Positions 35,249 to 46,403 of a DNA stretch of 64,000 nt are shown here, piece after piece; position 1 is the first letter of the stretch; every line of letters starts with the position of its first letter. The notes beneath the pieces are model-generated. The model searched no databases. It was not told the DNA's origin and saw only the letters and a program-made list of their open reading frames with translations. This DNA comes from Przewalskia tangutica (lineage: Eukaryota > Streptophyta > Magnoliopsida > Solanales > Solanaceae). The stretch lies in the NCBI GenBank assembly GCA_029844215.1, contig CM056738.1:66121593-66185592 (forward strand), in the 5' to 3' direction. A program made the translations under genes and the position numbers.

Positions 35249-37527
35249 ACTCTATGTAAATGTTATGTCTGAGTTATCCTAAGTTCTTACCAAGTCTTAT
35301 GGGGGATGTTGGTAAGAGTCGTTAGGAGGTGTTTGGAGCCAAGTTGACTTGGCTAATTTACGGCACGAATGAGAATAAGTATCGAACAAGCCATTGCAGC
35401 GTTAATAAAGGAAAATGCAATGACGATAAATTATATTAAAACAAGTAGAATTCTCCATCTGCATAGAAGCTAAGATAAGACAAAATTGTATTACATTTTC
35501 TAGATCATGGCTGCTTTAATGAGATCAGTATAAACAAGTATAACCTATTCACACATATAAGGCATACGTTGCTTAAATTAAAGAGTTTACGTTATGAAGT
35601 GTTAAGACTATGAACTACGAAACTTGATTCTAAAAGATAAGAGACTTGGAGTATTTTGAAAGTATAAGTCTCTTGGTTATAAAAAGAATGTATTTGCCTA
35701 AAGTATATAGTTAGTATAACGACTTTATGGGAAGTGGGTTATAATAGCTTTATGGAAAGTTAAGAGTGGTTTACTCTAAGTAATGATAAATGTTTTGAAA
35801 TAAAGAAAGGCAAATGGATTTAAAAGCATTAATTGCTTAAGTTTTAAGGAAAGAAGTCACTTGATTTAGAAGCCAAAAAATTGTATTTCTAAAAGTGTAG
35901 TGACTTATGTAAAATGTAAACAAGCCTTGATACTACGGGTGCTAGTATCTTGGGGTTTTATATGAAAAGGAGTCTTTGAAAAGAAGGTAAGCACGTAGTA
36001 CTTTGGGTTAAATTCCCGGATTTTTATGTGTGAAATGAAAGTGCCATGAGTTTATAAAAATGGAAGTCTAAAGGTTTAATGAACTTGCCTATGTTTGCTT
36101 GTGATATCTTTGAGTGCAAGTATTATATGTTTACGTTGTCGTGACTCTCAGTTGGAGGGCCGAATGTCTTGTTGTAAGTTTACTTGGACGTACCGACAGT
36201 GATGTGGGATTCCACGGGTATGCTTCCATTTTGATTGATCCTTGGACATGCTTATACGATGTGGGATTCCGGGCATGTGACCAGGATGCGGGTTAGATTC
36301 CCGGATTTGTTTTATTACCCATGGCCATGCTTATACGATGAGGGATTCCGGGGCATGCGACCATGCTATGTACGACTATTACTCCATGGGCTAGCTCCCC
36401 ATGAAGACATGTACCCACGATGAGGGATTCCGGGGGCATGTTATATTATTACTCCATGGGCTAGCTCCCCATGAAGACCTGCACCTACGATGAGGGATGC
36501 CGAGGGCACGTTATGGCCATGTTTATACGATGAGGGATTCCGGGGCATGCGGCCGCGTTATATATATATATATATATATATGTGGTATATGTGTACGCCG
36601 ACAGTGAGGTGGGATGCCACGGGCGCGTCACATGGTTATATTTTATACTTATAGCTGTCGGCAGTGATGTAGGATTCCACGGGCAGGAGATATATATATA
36701 TATATGTATTGTGTATGTGTACGCCGACAGTGAGGTGGGATGCCACGGGCGCGTCACATGGTTATATTTTACACTTATAGCTGTCGGCAGTGATGAGGGA
36801 TTCCACGGGCACGCTTGATATTTGTGTGACTTGATCGCGTCCCAGATTGGGCCGGGTAGTATATGCGTCCCTCCATAAAGGGCCGGATTATGTTATGAAA
36901 GATAAGTAAGTTAGATGGTAATGAACTTAATGACTTCTCCTAAGTATGTACGTAAGATATGGCTATAACTCTTAAATGGAATGGAAAAGATAATGATGTG
37001 CAATTAAGTTCATAAGTGGTAATGACACGGCAGGATCTGGTATGTACTTTTTATACTTTCCCCTGTCATTATTTTGTACAGTTATGATCTGCTTATCAGA
37101 TTTCTTATTTGCTCCATATTCGCACTGTTATCGATTTCTTGGGCCGCTTTCATGTCTGCAAGTTTAGGTACACAGTTGTGGATCCGCGAGCTTAGGATCC
37201 TGGTTCAGCATTTTGAGATGGCTCCAATGTTCCGGAGTTGTCATGACTATGTATATATTCAGGGGTACGGCGGGGCCTTGTCCCGTCATAGTATTTTTTC
37301 AAATCTTAGAGGTATGTATTCATCTGTGGGCTGGACTGGCTAGAGTTGTTTTTACATTGTTAAACAGTGTAGACCCTTTCGGGTAATTTTTATGTTATGG
37401 CAGCCTTATCGGCTTGGCCTTGGTTTTAAAAAAAAAGTGTTATTTATCTTCCGCAGTTTATTATGTTGTATGATTAGAAGGGTGCCCAGGTAGGGTACCA
37501 GTCGCGGCCTGGGGTCGGGTCGTGACA
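35249..37527 (+). mobile_element. Right part of the 4299-37527 solo LTR
   Basis: It continues the LTR cut at 5972 (ACTCTATGTAAATGTTATG...) and ends GGTCGGGTCGTGACA. It holds the minisatellites at 36170-36820 and a GC hairpin at 37266-37290 with imperfect pairing. Confidence 0.85.
36556..36820. repeat. 126-bp direct duplication flanked by TA runs
   Basis: ACGCCGACAGTGAGGTGGGA starts at 36595 and again at 36721, a period of 126 bp, two copies. Each is preceded by a (TA)n run. Shorter repeats on GATGAGGGATTCCGGGG precede it (36180-36550). Confidence 0.85.
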
Positions 37528-37730
37528 CCTTACTAGTTTAAGGAAGAGAGAAGAGAAAGCTTTTGGAAGATAATATATTTGTGTAAAATGACTAAGTCTT
37601 GCTATTTACTCCTCTCTATAGATATTTCCTATGCAAGATAAGTTGATGAGGGACATATGTCACCCTTCTATTGGTCACAACCTCTCTTCACAAAATATCT
37701 TAACACTTGGCCAAAATGTCTAATTTTTGA
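37528..37730 (-). mobile_element. Oldest layer: segment 2 of the minus LTR
   Basis: It starts with the second CCTTA and continues 3444-4298. It parallels the reverse complement of about 42990-43250. It ends where the next solo LTR begins, near GAAGG. No gene is seen. Confidence 0.75.
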
Positions 37731-38329
37731 AGGTCAGAACGACCCGCCCGGGGCTGCATCGTGCCTTATCCTGCACCCTAGTGATACAATCATCAGAGAA
37801 AACCAGCGGAAAATAAAACTTTAAACAAGAAACAAGAGATATAATAATAAACAGGCCAACCAAAACGGTTGCCTTCAGTATATACATAAAACACGAGCAG
37901 CTTTAATCCTTTACAACCCCGCCCACAACAAGATTACATGCACTCTAAGATTTACAACGACTATGACGGGGCGGCCCGCCATACCCGAATGTACAAGAAC
38001 CTACAACTCAGTGGAACACATACTAAAAGATAAGCCTCCAAGAAACGGAGCTTCCCAATACGCTGAACTGATCCTAAGAGCGGGATCCACGATCGATGTA
38101 CTTACCTGCGGCATGAACGCAGCCTCAAGGAGGTCAAGACAACAGTACCAAGTATGTGAAATCAGAAAATATCAGAATGAAATCATACTAGTCTATATAA
38201 AGCAGAGACATGTATGATAACCAAACTACGATTCACAACATAAAAGCATCATGTTCATCCGTGACTCACGCCTCAAGTCATCACTCAAATATAACTATGG
38301 GTCTCACGCCCACAACATCAATCATGTTC

Positions 38330-38600
38330 AGATCACGGCGCATGCCCCGAATTCAGATCGGTGTAGACATGTCCATGATGCAACAATAATACCAATGCCC
38401 CATGGCCACATGCCGGAATTCTACCGGTGTAGACACGCCCACGTGTGACATCAACAATAATATCGGGTGATCAACCCGCCGCACGGCCACATGCCCCGAA
38501 TTCTACCTCTGTAGACATGTCCATGTAACCACAATAACAATATATCGGGTAATCAACCCGACCGCACGTCGCAGATGCCCTAATACATCGGTGTAGCAGA
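38330..38600. repeat. Irregular tandem repeat in a solo LTR
   Basis: Units of about 85-90 bp contain CATGCCCCGAATTC, CGGTGTAGACA and CCATGTGAC. The copies are uneven in length. It sits where the 25851-29504 relative has its 66-72 bp array. Confidence 0.7.
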
Positions 38601-38767
38601 TACGTCCCATGTGACATCAACAACAAGACAAGAATCAAAATGGAAACATACCCGTGGAATTCTCCATCACCGCCAAAGACGTCCAAGTAAGTTCTCAATA
38701 AGTCGACGCCTCTATCGAGAGACGCAGAATACGTAAATACCACACTTGCACAACAAAGGCTATCATC

Positions 38768-38865
38768 ACAAGCATAGGCAAGTTTCACAACAACAAGCAT
38801 AGGCAAGTTTCACAACAACAAGCATAGGCAAGTTTCACACCAACAAGCATAGGCAAGTTTCACAC
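38768..38865. repeat. 25-bp tandem repeat, four units
   Basis: AAGCATAGGCAAGTTTCACA repeats with a 25-bp period, matching the array at 26862-26960. It supports a common subfamily for the two solo LTRs. Confidence 0.83.
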
Positions 38866-41338
38866 AACTCAAAGTACTTTCATTTTATGCCAAAGTCGGG
38901 TTTTAATCCCAAAGTACTACATACATTAAGTTCTTTTAAAAGAGATCCATTACTTTTATAAAAGTCACCCTATACCCGTAGTATTAGAATGACCAACCCA
39001 CATTCCTTTTCAAAATCAAGTAACAACATTCTTTTCCTAAGTTCGGCTTTGCCTAGTTCCAATTACTCAAGCTTCTCATTTTCAAATGCTCAAGTCACTT
39101 ATTTTAGAAAGGTTTCATAACTCATAGTCTTAATCTCTTTTAAAACAATTGAGTAACATATGTCATATATGTGAGTAGTTTATTCTTGTTTATAACGATC
39201 TTATTACAATGACCATGATCTAGAAAATGTAATATCATTTTGTCTCATCTTAGCTTCATGCAGATGGAGGTTTCTACTGGTTTTAATACATCATTATTCA
39301 ATACATTTTCCTTTATTAACGCTGCAATGGTCTCTGTCGATACACATTACGATTCCCAAATCAAGAAACATTATCCCTTTTAAAACCAAGTACTCATTAC
39401 TCACGAATGAGGTTTCACACAAACATCCACATTAAAACAAATAAGTTAAGTCTCTTATCTTATAAGATCAAGTCTCTTAACTTCTAACATCAGTAAACCA
39501 TTTTCACTTACATAAGGTCGTTATAACTAACTTCCCATAAAGCTATTATAACACCCTATGTTTTAAACCAACCAAATCACTTAGCACATGTACGTCTACC
39601 GTACTACATAGTTCACAACAATCATGCTAGAAAAGATAGGAAGAGGTTCACATACCTCGCGACGATTTATCGACAATAAGCAAAATGCTCCAAGTACTAC
39701 ACCCTTGCTAGCCCTTTCCACTCCTCGAGTAGAATACGCTACTCTTATTACTTTTACCTATAAAGGTCACAAACGTCTATTAACCCCAAAACACAAGTTT
39801 CTATCTTTCTACAGAAAATTCGGCAAAGACTCTCCCGCCACAACAGAAATCTCCTCCTCTAACGAGGCCGGCTACCAAGCCAACCAGGGGGGGGGTTTAC
39901 ACGTCTAACCGGACGTGTACAATTCTACACAGTAATACTACACAAGTCTACTGCAATACAGTCCTATGTAAATACAGTTCAGTTCTTTTCTTTATTCTTC
40001 AGGCTTAAGTCAAAAGACATTGCCGCAGTACTAAGCTATATATAGTATACTTCAACTATATAATCCTACAACATGTAATCTCCAATTACACTAAGGGGAC
40101 AAGAATATTTACCTCGACAAGCCCAAAATTATCCGAGATAAAAGTCGATCCTGAGCAAGGTTTAGCTCCTACTCCGTGCGCTCCAATCCGCTCCAAACAA
40201 CCCTTAGAAGTTCTAACCAACTTCTACTCAAATACTTCAACCAACTATGAAGATTTCCTTAGGGTTTCGGTTTGAGACTAAAAGGACAAAAGGTAGTATT
40301 TCCGGACTCTACGTATAGAGGTATCTTTGGAAAACTACAAGGTACAAGGCTAAGGTATTTTGGGCATTACAACAATACTAGGAGAAGTATTTCAATACCA
40401 CAAGGGAGGGGTATTATACGAAAACAACTAGGCTAGTGGGGTACCCAGGCTAGCACCACAAAGTGGGGAGGAACCCCGGCCAAAGGCCACACGGTGGGAG
40501 GGGGAGGCTCTCGCCAAGAGCTCACAAAGGGGGAGGAGAGGGTTTCAAGACTTGGAAGTTTTTGGAATGGATGAAGTCTTCACACTTAGGGGGGTATTTA
40601 TAGCAAAACCAAAGGCCAACCAAGGGCCAAGATCCTTCCAAGTGTATAGCAAGTGTAAGGGCAAGATTAAGCCAAGTGCACCCTAACCCCTACTCCACAA
40701 AACATGGCACAAGACAAGCCACAAAACAAGGCCAAAACAAGGCACAAAACAAGGAACCAATAGGGCCAAAAACGTGAACCAATCGTCCAAGGGTTGCCGC
40801 CCCTTGCTTCCAATGTGAGGGTGACACATGTCACCCTCCCGTTGGTCCAACATGTTTCGTCTCTCGGAAAAATCCGCAAAAATACAAAACGACATAGCCG
40901 GAATTTTCCCTTCGCAAGTTACGCAAAACGTTTCGTCGAAAAACGACTCTAACCGGGTGTTGTGCCTGACAAAGGTAACCGGCCAAGCCACTGGCGGGGT
41001 GACACGTGTCACCCTCCTATTGGCCCTCATAAAACGCGTCTTCAAAAATATCCACAATACCGGAAATCTCAAAAACAAAGCGGGCCCCACAAAACCGTAA
41101 ATTTCTCCCGTGGGCCCCACGTGACCATTTCCGAAAATAAAATCTCAAAATTCTAATATAATTTAAGAAGCCCATATACCAAATCTGGGAATCCAATTCC
41201 CATTAACGAACCTTTTTCTTCACAAATAACCGGAAACTTTTCCGTCGAAAACTCACATCTTTCTTTCTTTTCAAAATTTCTGCCGTACTCTCGTACGTAC
41301 GTCCTCACATACATACCCTGCAACTACGGGGTATAACA

Positions 41339-41592
41339 AGGGCCCCACAAAATTGTGAAATTTCCAGTGGGCCCCATATTATTAATGCCAAGACTTCATA
41401 ATACAATACTAAGTCCATAACTCCATTCTAAAAGAATTCAACCACTAATATAATTTCCGTCGTCACATTTTTTTGTATCCAAAATTTCCATATAGAAATA
41501 TAAATATACTTTCCTTCCAACCTTCCAATCTTCCAATCTTATTTCCTTACTTACATTCTCACTTATATGCCCTGGAACTACGGGGTGTAACA
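41339..41592 (-). mobile_element. Oldest layer: LTR end
   Basis: It ends CTACGGGGTGTAACA at 41592 and is followed by a reversed polypurine tract, so this is the outer boundary of the 3' LTR of the oldest minus element. Its reverse complement aligns with 42776-42945 (shared TTAGTGGTTGAATTCTTT). Confidence 0.85.
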
Positions 41593-41608
41593 TTCTTCCC
41601 CCCTTAGA

Positions 41609-41628
41609 AATATTCGTCCTCGAATGTT
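41609..41628 (-). promoter_or_regulatory. Inverted repeat next to the polypurine tract (oldest element)
   Basis: AATATTCG / TCCT / CGAATGTT, seven of eight positions pairing. It is kept although all coding sequence is gone. Confidence 0.7.
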
Positions 41629-42097
41629 CATCAAAGGTCTCAAGCTATACAAATTTCGGCATAGTCTCCTTTAACTATACCTATCAACCTATACTCAGTA
41701 AACACAAGGATGCCTCACATTGCCACAATATAACACATAGTCTCATTCTACTTCTGATAGTCCTTAGCACATTGTACTTCCTTTGTAATCAAAGTCACAT
41801 TTATAAGGTCCTATTACAGTTCCTTAAAATCGATAATACCATTTTTAATCGGCTCAACAATCATCAACGACAATCACAAGTGGTTTATACTCAAACCAAG
41901 AAATCACAACCAACTATACAACAATCTTACCAACCAGTAGACAAAGCCCATATATTCCCCTTCTGGGCCGCTATCGCTTTCTCATAGCTGCAACCACAAT
42001 AATACGTTAGGGAGGGACTACCCTAACAACATAGCTCTATCGCACGATCTTAGAGTAAGAAGAATATAAACCAATCCTAAATGTACTGTAGCCTCCT

Positions 42098-42131
42098 GTT
42101 TATGGGTGTGGTGCATAACACACCAATAACC
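42098..42131 (-). promoter_or_regulatory. Leader stem-loop of the oldest element
   Basis: Plus reading: GTTTATGGGTGTG (42098-42110), loop GTGCATAA, CACACCAATAACC (42119-42131). Eleven of thirteen positions pair. The loop palindrome is reduced to TGCA. Confidence 0.6.
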
Positions 42132-42170
42132 AAGACTCTACTGCACTCGGTCTGTAGACATTCTGAGGAC

Positions 42171-42188
42171 TAACTGCTCTGATACCAC
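42171..42188 (-). promoter_or_regulatory. Primer binding site (oldest element)
   Basis: The minus strand reads TGGTATCAGAGCAGTTAG just inside the LTR start at 42192. It matches the initiator-Met tRNA primer type. Confidence 0.8.
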
Positions 42189-42191
42189 CTT

Positions 42192-42775
42192 TGTCACGAC
42201 CCGAAACGATGGGCCGTGACTGGTGCCCTACCTGGGCACCCTTATACTCACACATTACATATAACCAGCGGAAGCTTAAGACAAACTTATAATCATATAA
42301 CAAAGGGATCCTGACCCCTGAACTTTAATATCAAATTCGTATAATAAAACAGGCAAGACGACAAGGCCGCCACTGTACATAAAATTATCCAAACCACTAC
42401 AACTGTATATATGTCCAACCCACACATGACTACAGACCTCTAAGAATATCACTGAAACTACGACGGGATAAGGCCCCGTCGTACCCCTGAATATACATAA
42501 GCCATAATGGAAGACCTGTACCAAAATGACAAGCCCCGGAACAATGGAGCTATCCCAAAAACTGAGCAAAGATCCTAAGCTCGCGGATCCACAAACTGAG
42601 TACCTATACCTGCGGGCATGAACGCATCCCCCCGAAGGGGGTCAGTACAACAAGGTACCAAGTATGTAAATATAAAGTACAGTAAATAAGATCATAAATG
42701 TACAAAAGATGACAGAGACAAGTATGAAAATCGAATACCAGATCCAACCGTGCCATATAAAATAGAGCCAACTGG
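42192..42775 (-). mobile_element. Oldest layer: second LTR, broken after 584 bp
   Basis: It starts TGTCACGACCCGAAACG after the primer site, so it is the 5' LTR. It contains a perfect hairpin, TACGACGGG / ATAAGGC / CCCGTCGTA, at 42459-42483. Near 42775 homology to the minus LTR stops and sequence in the opposite orientation begins. Confidence 0.8.
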
Positions 42776-42947
42776 AAGGAAATTATAATTACATTTTCGG
42801 ATATGGAGATTTTTTGGATAAAATAAAATGTGACGACGAGAATTAATATTAGTGGTTGAATTCTTTCCAAATGGAGTTATGGATTTTGGATAGTATTGTT
42901 AAATCTTGGGATTAAGAATATGAGCCAATTGAAAATTTCACAATTTT

Positions 42948-42964
42948 GGGGGGGGGGGGGGGGG
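42948..42964. repeat. G17 homopolymer
   Basis: Seventeen consecutive G. The related LTR part on the other side (41339 region) reads AGGGCCCCAC here, so the run probably expanded or is a base-calling error. Confidence 0.8.
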
Positions 42965-44997
42965 AGGTGCTTAAAAAATACTATGATTTGGCTAAGTGTT
43001 GGATTAATATTTTGTGAAGAAAATAGTGTGGATTAATTAAGTGTTGGTATTGTGAAGGGAGGCTATCGAAAATATTGGGTGTATGACTAAGTGTGGGAGA
43101 TATTTTTCATACAAGTGGACAAGTGGGTCCCCCATCCACTTGCTTGTGCACACATTATATGTTCAAGTCTTGAAGACTTAAGCTCACAAATATCTATATT
43201 CTTCAACCTCTCTTATCCTTTCCTTAGCTATAAGTCTCGAAATTTCCTAAGCAAAAGTGAAGAACAAGAGTTTATTATTCTCCTAGATTAAGCACCTTGA
43301 TCAAGTTCTAAGCCAAGTTAACTCTCCAAGTATTCTCCAAAAACAGTTTTGGCCGAAAAGGGTGTTGAGACCCTAAGCTTGTTTATGAAATTTTTGGAAG
43401 TAAAACAAGAAGGGAAGATGGTTACAAGCTTGTAGAGGTTACATGTGTGTGATTGGAACTTGAAGAAGTGGAGCTAAGACAAAATTGTGGGCCGAAAGTT
43501 AGTGGACTGTTTTGGGCGAATTTGAGGTAAGATTTCTTCCTCCTTTTGAAGTAATTGGATATTACATGTTGTTATAGTTAATAGATGAACTTTTTCTAAG
43601 AAGAATGGAGAATAATAAATGCATGTAACATTTTTGGTGTGTTGGCCGAGAATGGACAGTTTTGGCATCGTTGGATTCGTTGGATATTGTTGTTGATATC
43701 TTCACCTATTGCGTGTTAAAATGAAGTAATCTTGTTGTTTATAAGTTGATATGGTTTGTATAAAAGTATTGGAACTTGAATTGGAATATAAATGATTATT
43801 GAAAAGGGCTTTGGTTGTAGTTGTTTGGCCGAGACTTGTATAAAACTGTTGGATATTGTTATGCTGTTTTAAGAGACTGTTTTGTGGCGTATAATGCTAC
43901 CAATTCAGCCACCTATATGCATGTTTAAATGTGGTAAAATCTAATGTAAGTCCTAAAGGAATAAGGGTATAGAAAGGTGTTGAAAGGCCTCACATTTTAC
44001 CCTCGTTATTGTTGGATTGTGGACTGTTTTATGGACTTTTTTGTGACTGTTTTTATGGATTGTTTTGCCGAGATTGTGGACTGTTTTTACGTGAGAAATA
44101 GGTGTGTGAATCACCTTGGTTAACTGTTAGGTTGTGCCCTTAATTGGTGCTTGGTTATTGATGAATTTGACCTTCTTGAAAGGTGGAAAAGTACGTATAA
44201 GTAGGGGAAGTGTTACCCGAATTTTTAGAGGAAAAGAGAGTCATTATGTGGTATATGTCTTATACTAGTATCATGAGGTTGATAGATGTGTTGTTGTCAT
44301 TAAAGGTTGAAGCACCTATTTGGGACATATTATACTTGTCGTGTTGGTTAGTCGTAGGTATGTGAACCTCTTCCTTCCTTTTTTGGCATGTTCTACGTAT
44401 GAAATATACATGTGGTATTGTTTCATGATTCATTCTACTCTTAGAAGTTAAGGAGAATTCATGTTATTGATTCTATGCTAAAGACATGTCTAAATTATTC
44501 CTAAGTCCTTACCAAGTCTTATGGGAGATGTTGGTAAGAGTTTTTACTAAACATTGGAGTCAAGTTGAGCTTGCTAAGTTACAACACTAATGAAAAAAAG
44601 TATCGAACAAACTATTGCAGCGTTAAATGAAAAAGGAATCGACAATCAATTATATTGAAATGAGTAGAATTTCCATCTACATAGAAGCTAAGATATAACC
44701 AGTTCGTTTTACACTTTCTAGGTTCACAGCTGATTAGATAAGATCATTATTAATATATAACATGCTAAAGGCTCATAAAATGGATTAATTTGGCAATTCG
44801 GAATGGTTATCACTATGCAAATGTTTCCATAATGTTAGCTAGAGGAGCGAGATGAATTTAGATTATCGGGTTGGTACAAACGACAAGCGGTATGTGAATT
44901 ATCCTTTCTTCTTTTGAAAGTTGTTTATTTGAAGTAAGTGTACGGTAGACGTACGTGTTTTAAATGAATTCGAAATCCTTGTGGTATAAGGTGGTAG

Positions 44998-45470
44998 TGT
45001 CTTGATTTGAAAGTACAAGTTACTTGGTTTGAAAAGTCTAAGTAACTTGATTTGAAAAGTATACTTGTCTTGATTTGAAAAGTGTACTTGTCTCGATTTG
45101 AAAAGTATAAGTTACTTGGTTTGAAAAATATTAGTAACTTGATTTGAAAAGTATACTTGTCTCGATTTGAAAAGTATAAGTAACTTGATTTGAAAAGTAT
45201 ACTTGTCTCGATTTGAAAAGTATAAGTAACTTGATTTGAAAAGTATACTTGTCTCGATTTGAAAAATATAAGTTACTTGGTTTGAAAAGTATAAGTAACT
45301 TGATTTGAAAAGTATACTTGTCTCAATTTGAAAAGTATAAGTTAATTGGTTTGAAAAGTATAAGTTACTTGATTTGAAAAGTATAAGTTACTTGATTTGA
45401 AAAGAGTAACTAACTTGATTTAAAGTGATACTTGATTTGATAAGTGTCTTGATTTTCCAAATGTGGATTT
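44998..45470. repeat. 46-bp tandem repeat made of two 23-bp halves
   Basis: TTGATTTGAAAAGTATACTT and TCTCGATTTGAAAAGTATAAG alternate, with a full period of 46 bp (for example GTATACTTGT at 45151 and 45197). There are about nine units, decaying at the right. Purine-rich and free of genes. Confidence 0.85.
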
Positions 45471-45479
45471 AAAATGAAA

Positions 45480-45605
45480 GGTATGAGAGTGCCTTGATTT
45501 ATTCTAAAAAGGAAGGCATGGTATTGCCTTGGTATTTCTAAAAAGGAAGGCATGGTATTGCCTTGGTTTATTCTAAAAAGGAAGGCACAGTATTGCCTTG
45601 GTTTT
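45480..45605. repeat. Short repeat around GGAAGGCA / TGCCTTGG
   Basis: AAAAAGGAAGGCATGGTATT followed by GCCTTGG appears three times with 31-36 bp spacing. Each unit is itself an imperfect inverted repeat (AAGGCA...TGCCTT). Confidence 0.78.
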
Positions 45606-45820
45606 AAAAGTATAAGTCACTTGGTTTTAAAAGTGTAAGTGCCTTGATTTTAAAAGAGTAAATGAATTGATGTTGCAAGGCTAGTGCCTTGGGGTTTTAT
45701 AAAGGAAAGGATGTACGGCGGACGTGCATGGTACTATTGGGTTCAAGTCCCTAATATCGCATGATATGATTCTTTTTATAAAAGGAATGTACATAGTACT
45801 TTTGGGTTCAAGTCCCTAAT

Positions 45821-46060
45821 ATTTACATGGACATGCTTACATGATGCAAGAATTCCATGGGCATGCTTCCTTTATAATATTTACATGGACATGCTTACAT
45901 GATGCAGGAATTCCATGGGCATGCTTCCTTTATAATATTTACATTGACATGCTTACATGATGCAGGAATTCCATGGGCATGCTTCCTTTATATTATTTAC
46001 ACGGACATGCTTACATGATGCAGGAATTCCATGGGCATGCTTCCTTTATATCATTTACAT
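45821..46060. repeat. 58-bp tandem repeat, four units plus a partial
   Basis: ATTTACATGGACATGCTTAC begins at 45821, 45879, 45937, 45995 and 46053, a constant period of 58 bp. Each unit contains GATGCAGGAATTCCATGGGC. Other LTRs have single relatives of this unit. Confidence 0.9.
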
Positions 46061-46403
46061 GGACTAGCTCTCCATGATGCGGGTTGAGTCCCATGATACT
46101 ATATATACTTATGCGGGGTCGAGCCCGTGATATTATATTCAGAGGGCAGAGGTCCCTAATTTTGACATGACTTTCATATTTTGAAAAGGTACGGTTGATT
46201 TTCTATTTTGAAAATGTACAATTTACTCTCATTACACCGAGTCTCTCACTAAAAGGTCAGGACATGTTACACTGATAATTCCACCGAGTCCCTCACTAAA
46301 GGGTCGGATCACGTTATAGGCATAAGGACATGATGGTTACATGATTTCACAAACGAGTACAATGATACAGTGGTACTGTGATACAATGGTACAGTGATAC
46401 AAG

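Larger units (their letters stand above)
4299..37527 (+). mobile_element. Solo LTR (plus), split by later insertions
   Basis: It begins TGTTACACCCCG at 4299 and ends GGGTCGTGACA at 37527. The LTR proper is 4299-5972 plus 35249-37527, about 3.95 kb. Both ends carry the 5-bp duplication CCTTA, and no internal region with primer site, gag or polypurine tract belongs to this layer, so it is a solo LTR formed by recombination between two LTRs. It is the same family as the LTR at 1-3443. A TATA-like stretch lies at 4785-4796, followed by a TAC microsatellite and a perfect hairpin at 4851-4868. Confidence 0.88.
37731..41338 (-). mobile_element. Solo LTR (minus), about 3.6 kb
   Basis: It ends CTACGGGGTATAACA at 41338. 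The left end is imperfect: GTCAGAACGACCCG instead of TGTCACGACCCG, so the first bases are uncertain by a few positions. The left flank reads GAAGG and the right flank AGGGC, which overlap but give no clean duplication. It belongs to the same subfamily as 25851-29504. The inverted TATA box is at 40595-40602, with a stem TGAAG/CTTCA at 40572-40582. No interior region. Confidence 0.75.
41593..42191 (-). mobile_element. Short non-coding interior of the oldest element
   Basis: Only 599 bp separate the two LTRs. It begins (plus reading) with TTCTTCCCCCCTT, the reversed polypurine tract, then an inverted repeat at 41609-41628. It then has AT-rich sequence without domains, then the leader with a stem-loop at 42098-42131, and ends with the primer site. 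The whole of gag-pol is missing. It keeps only the cis-acting ends, so it is a non-autonomous (LARD-like) deletion form. Confidence 0.8.
42776..46403 (+). mobile_element. LTR body in inverted (plus) orientation
   Basis: From ACTGGAAGGAAATTA onward this is the same LTR family read in the opposite direction, starting about 75 bp inside its 5' end. It continues through a TATA region (43153-43160), a hairpin AAGTCTT / G / AAGACTT (43165-43179) and tandem repeats, until the next element interrupts it at 46404. The upstream part matches the reverse complement of 41339-41592, and 43260-44110 matches the reverse complement of 3444-4298. Inversion of the second LTR's body explains the arrangement. An independent truncated insertion is the alternative. 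Confidence 0.75.

Noticed and set aside
36556..36582. TA microsatellite as a possible promoter
   Set aside because: A simple dinucleotide run between duplicated LTR units, not at the position of the LTR TATA box and not conserved in the sister LTR.
40683..41120. Minus-strand frame of 145 codons, hydrophobic in its middle
   Set aside because: It lies in the G/C-rich part of a solo LTR. The hydrophobic stretch comes from a short CAAAACAAGG-type repeat, and the frame is absent from related LTRs.
46360..46403. ACAATGGTACAGTGATAC repeats before element C as a long target duplication
   Set aside because: They are a short tandem repeat native to the older LTR. Ty3 elements here make 5-bp duplications only.
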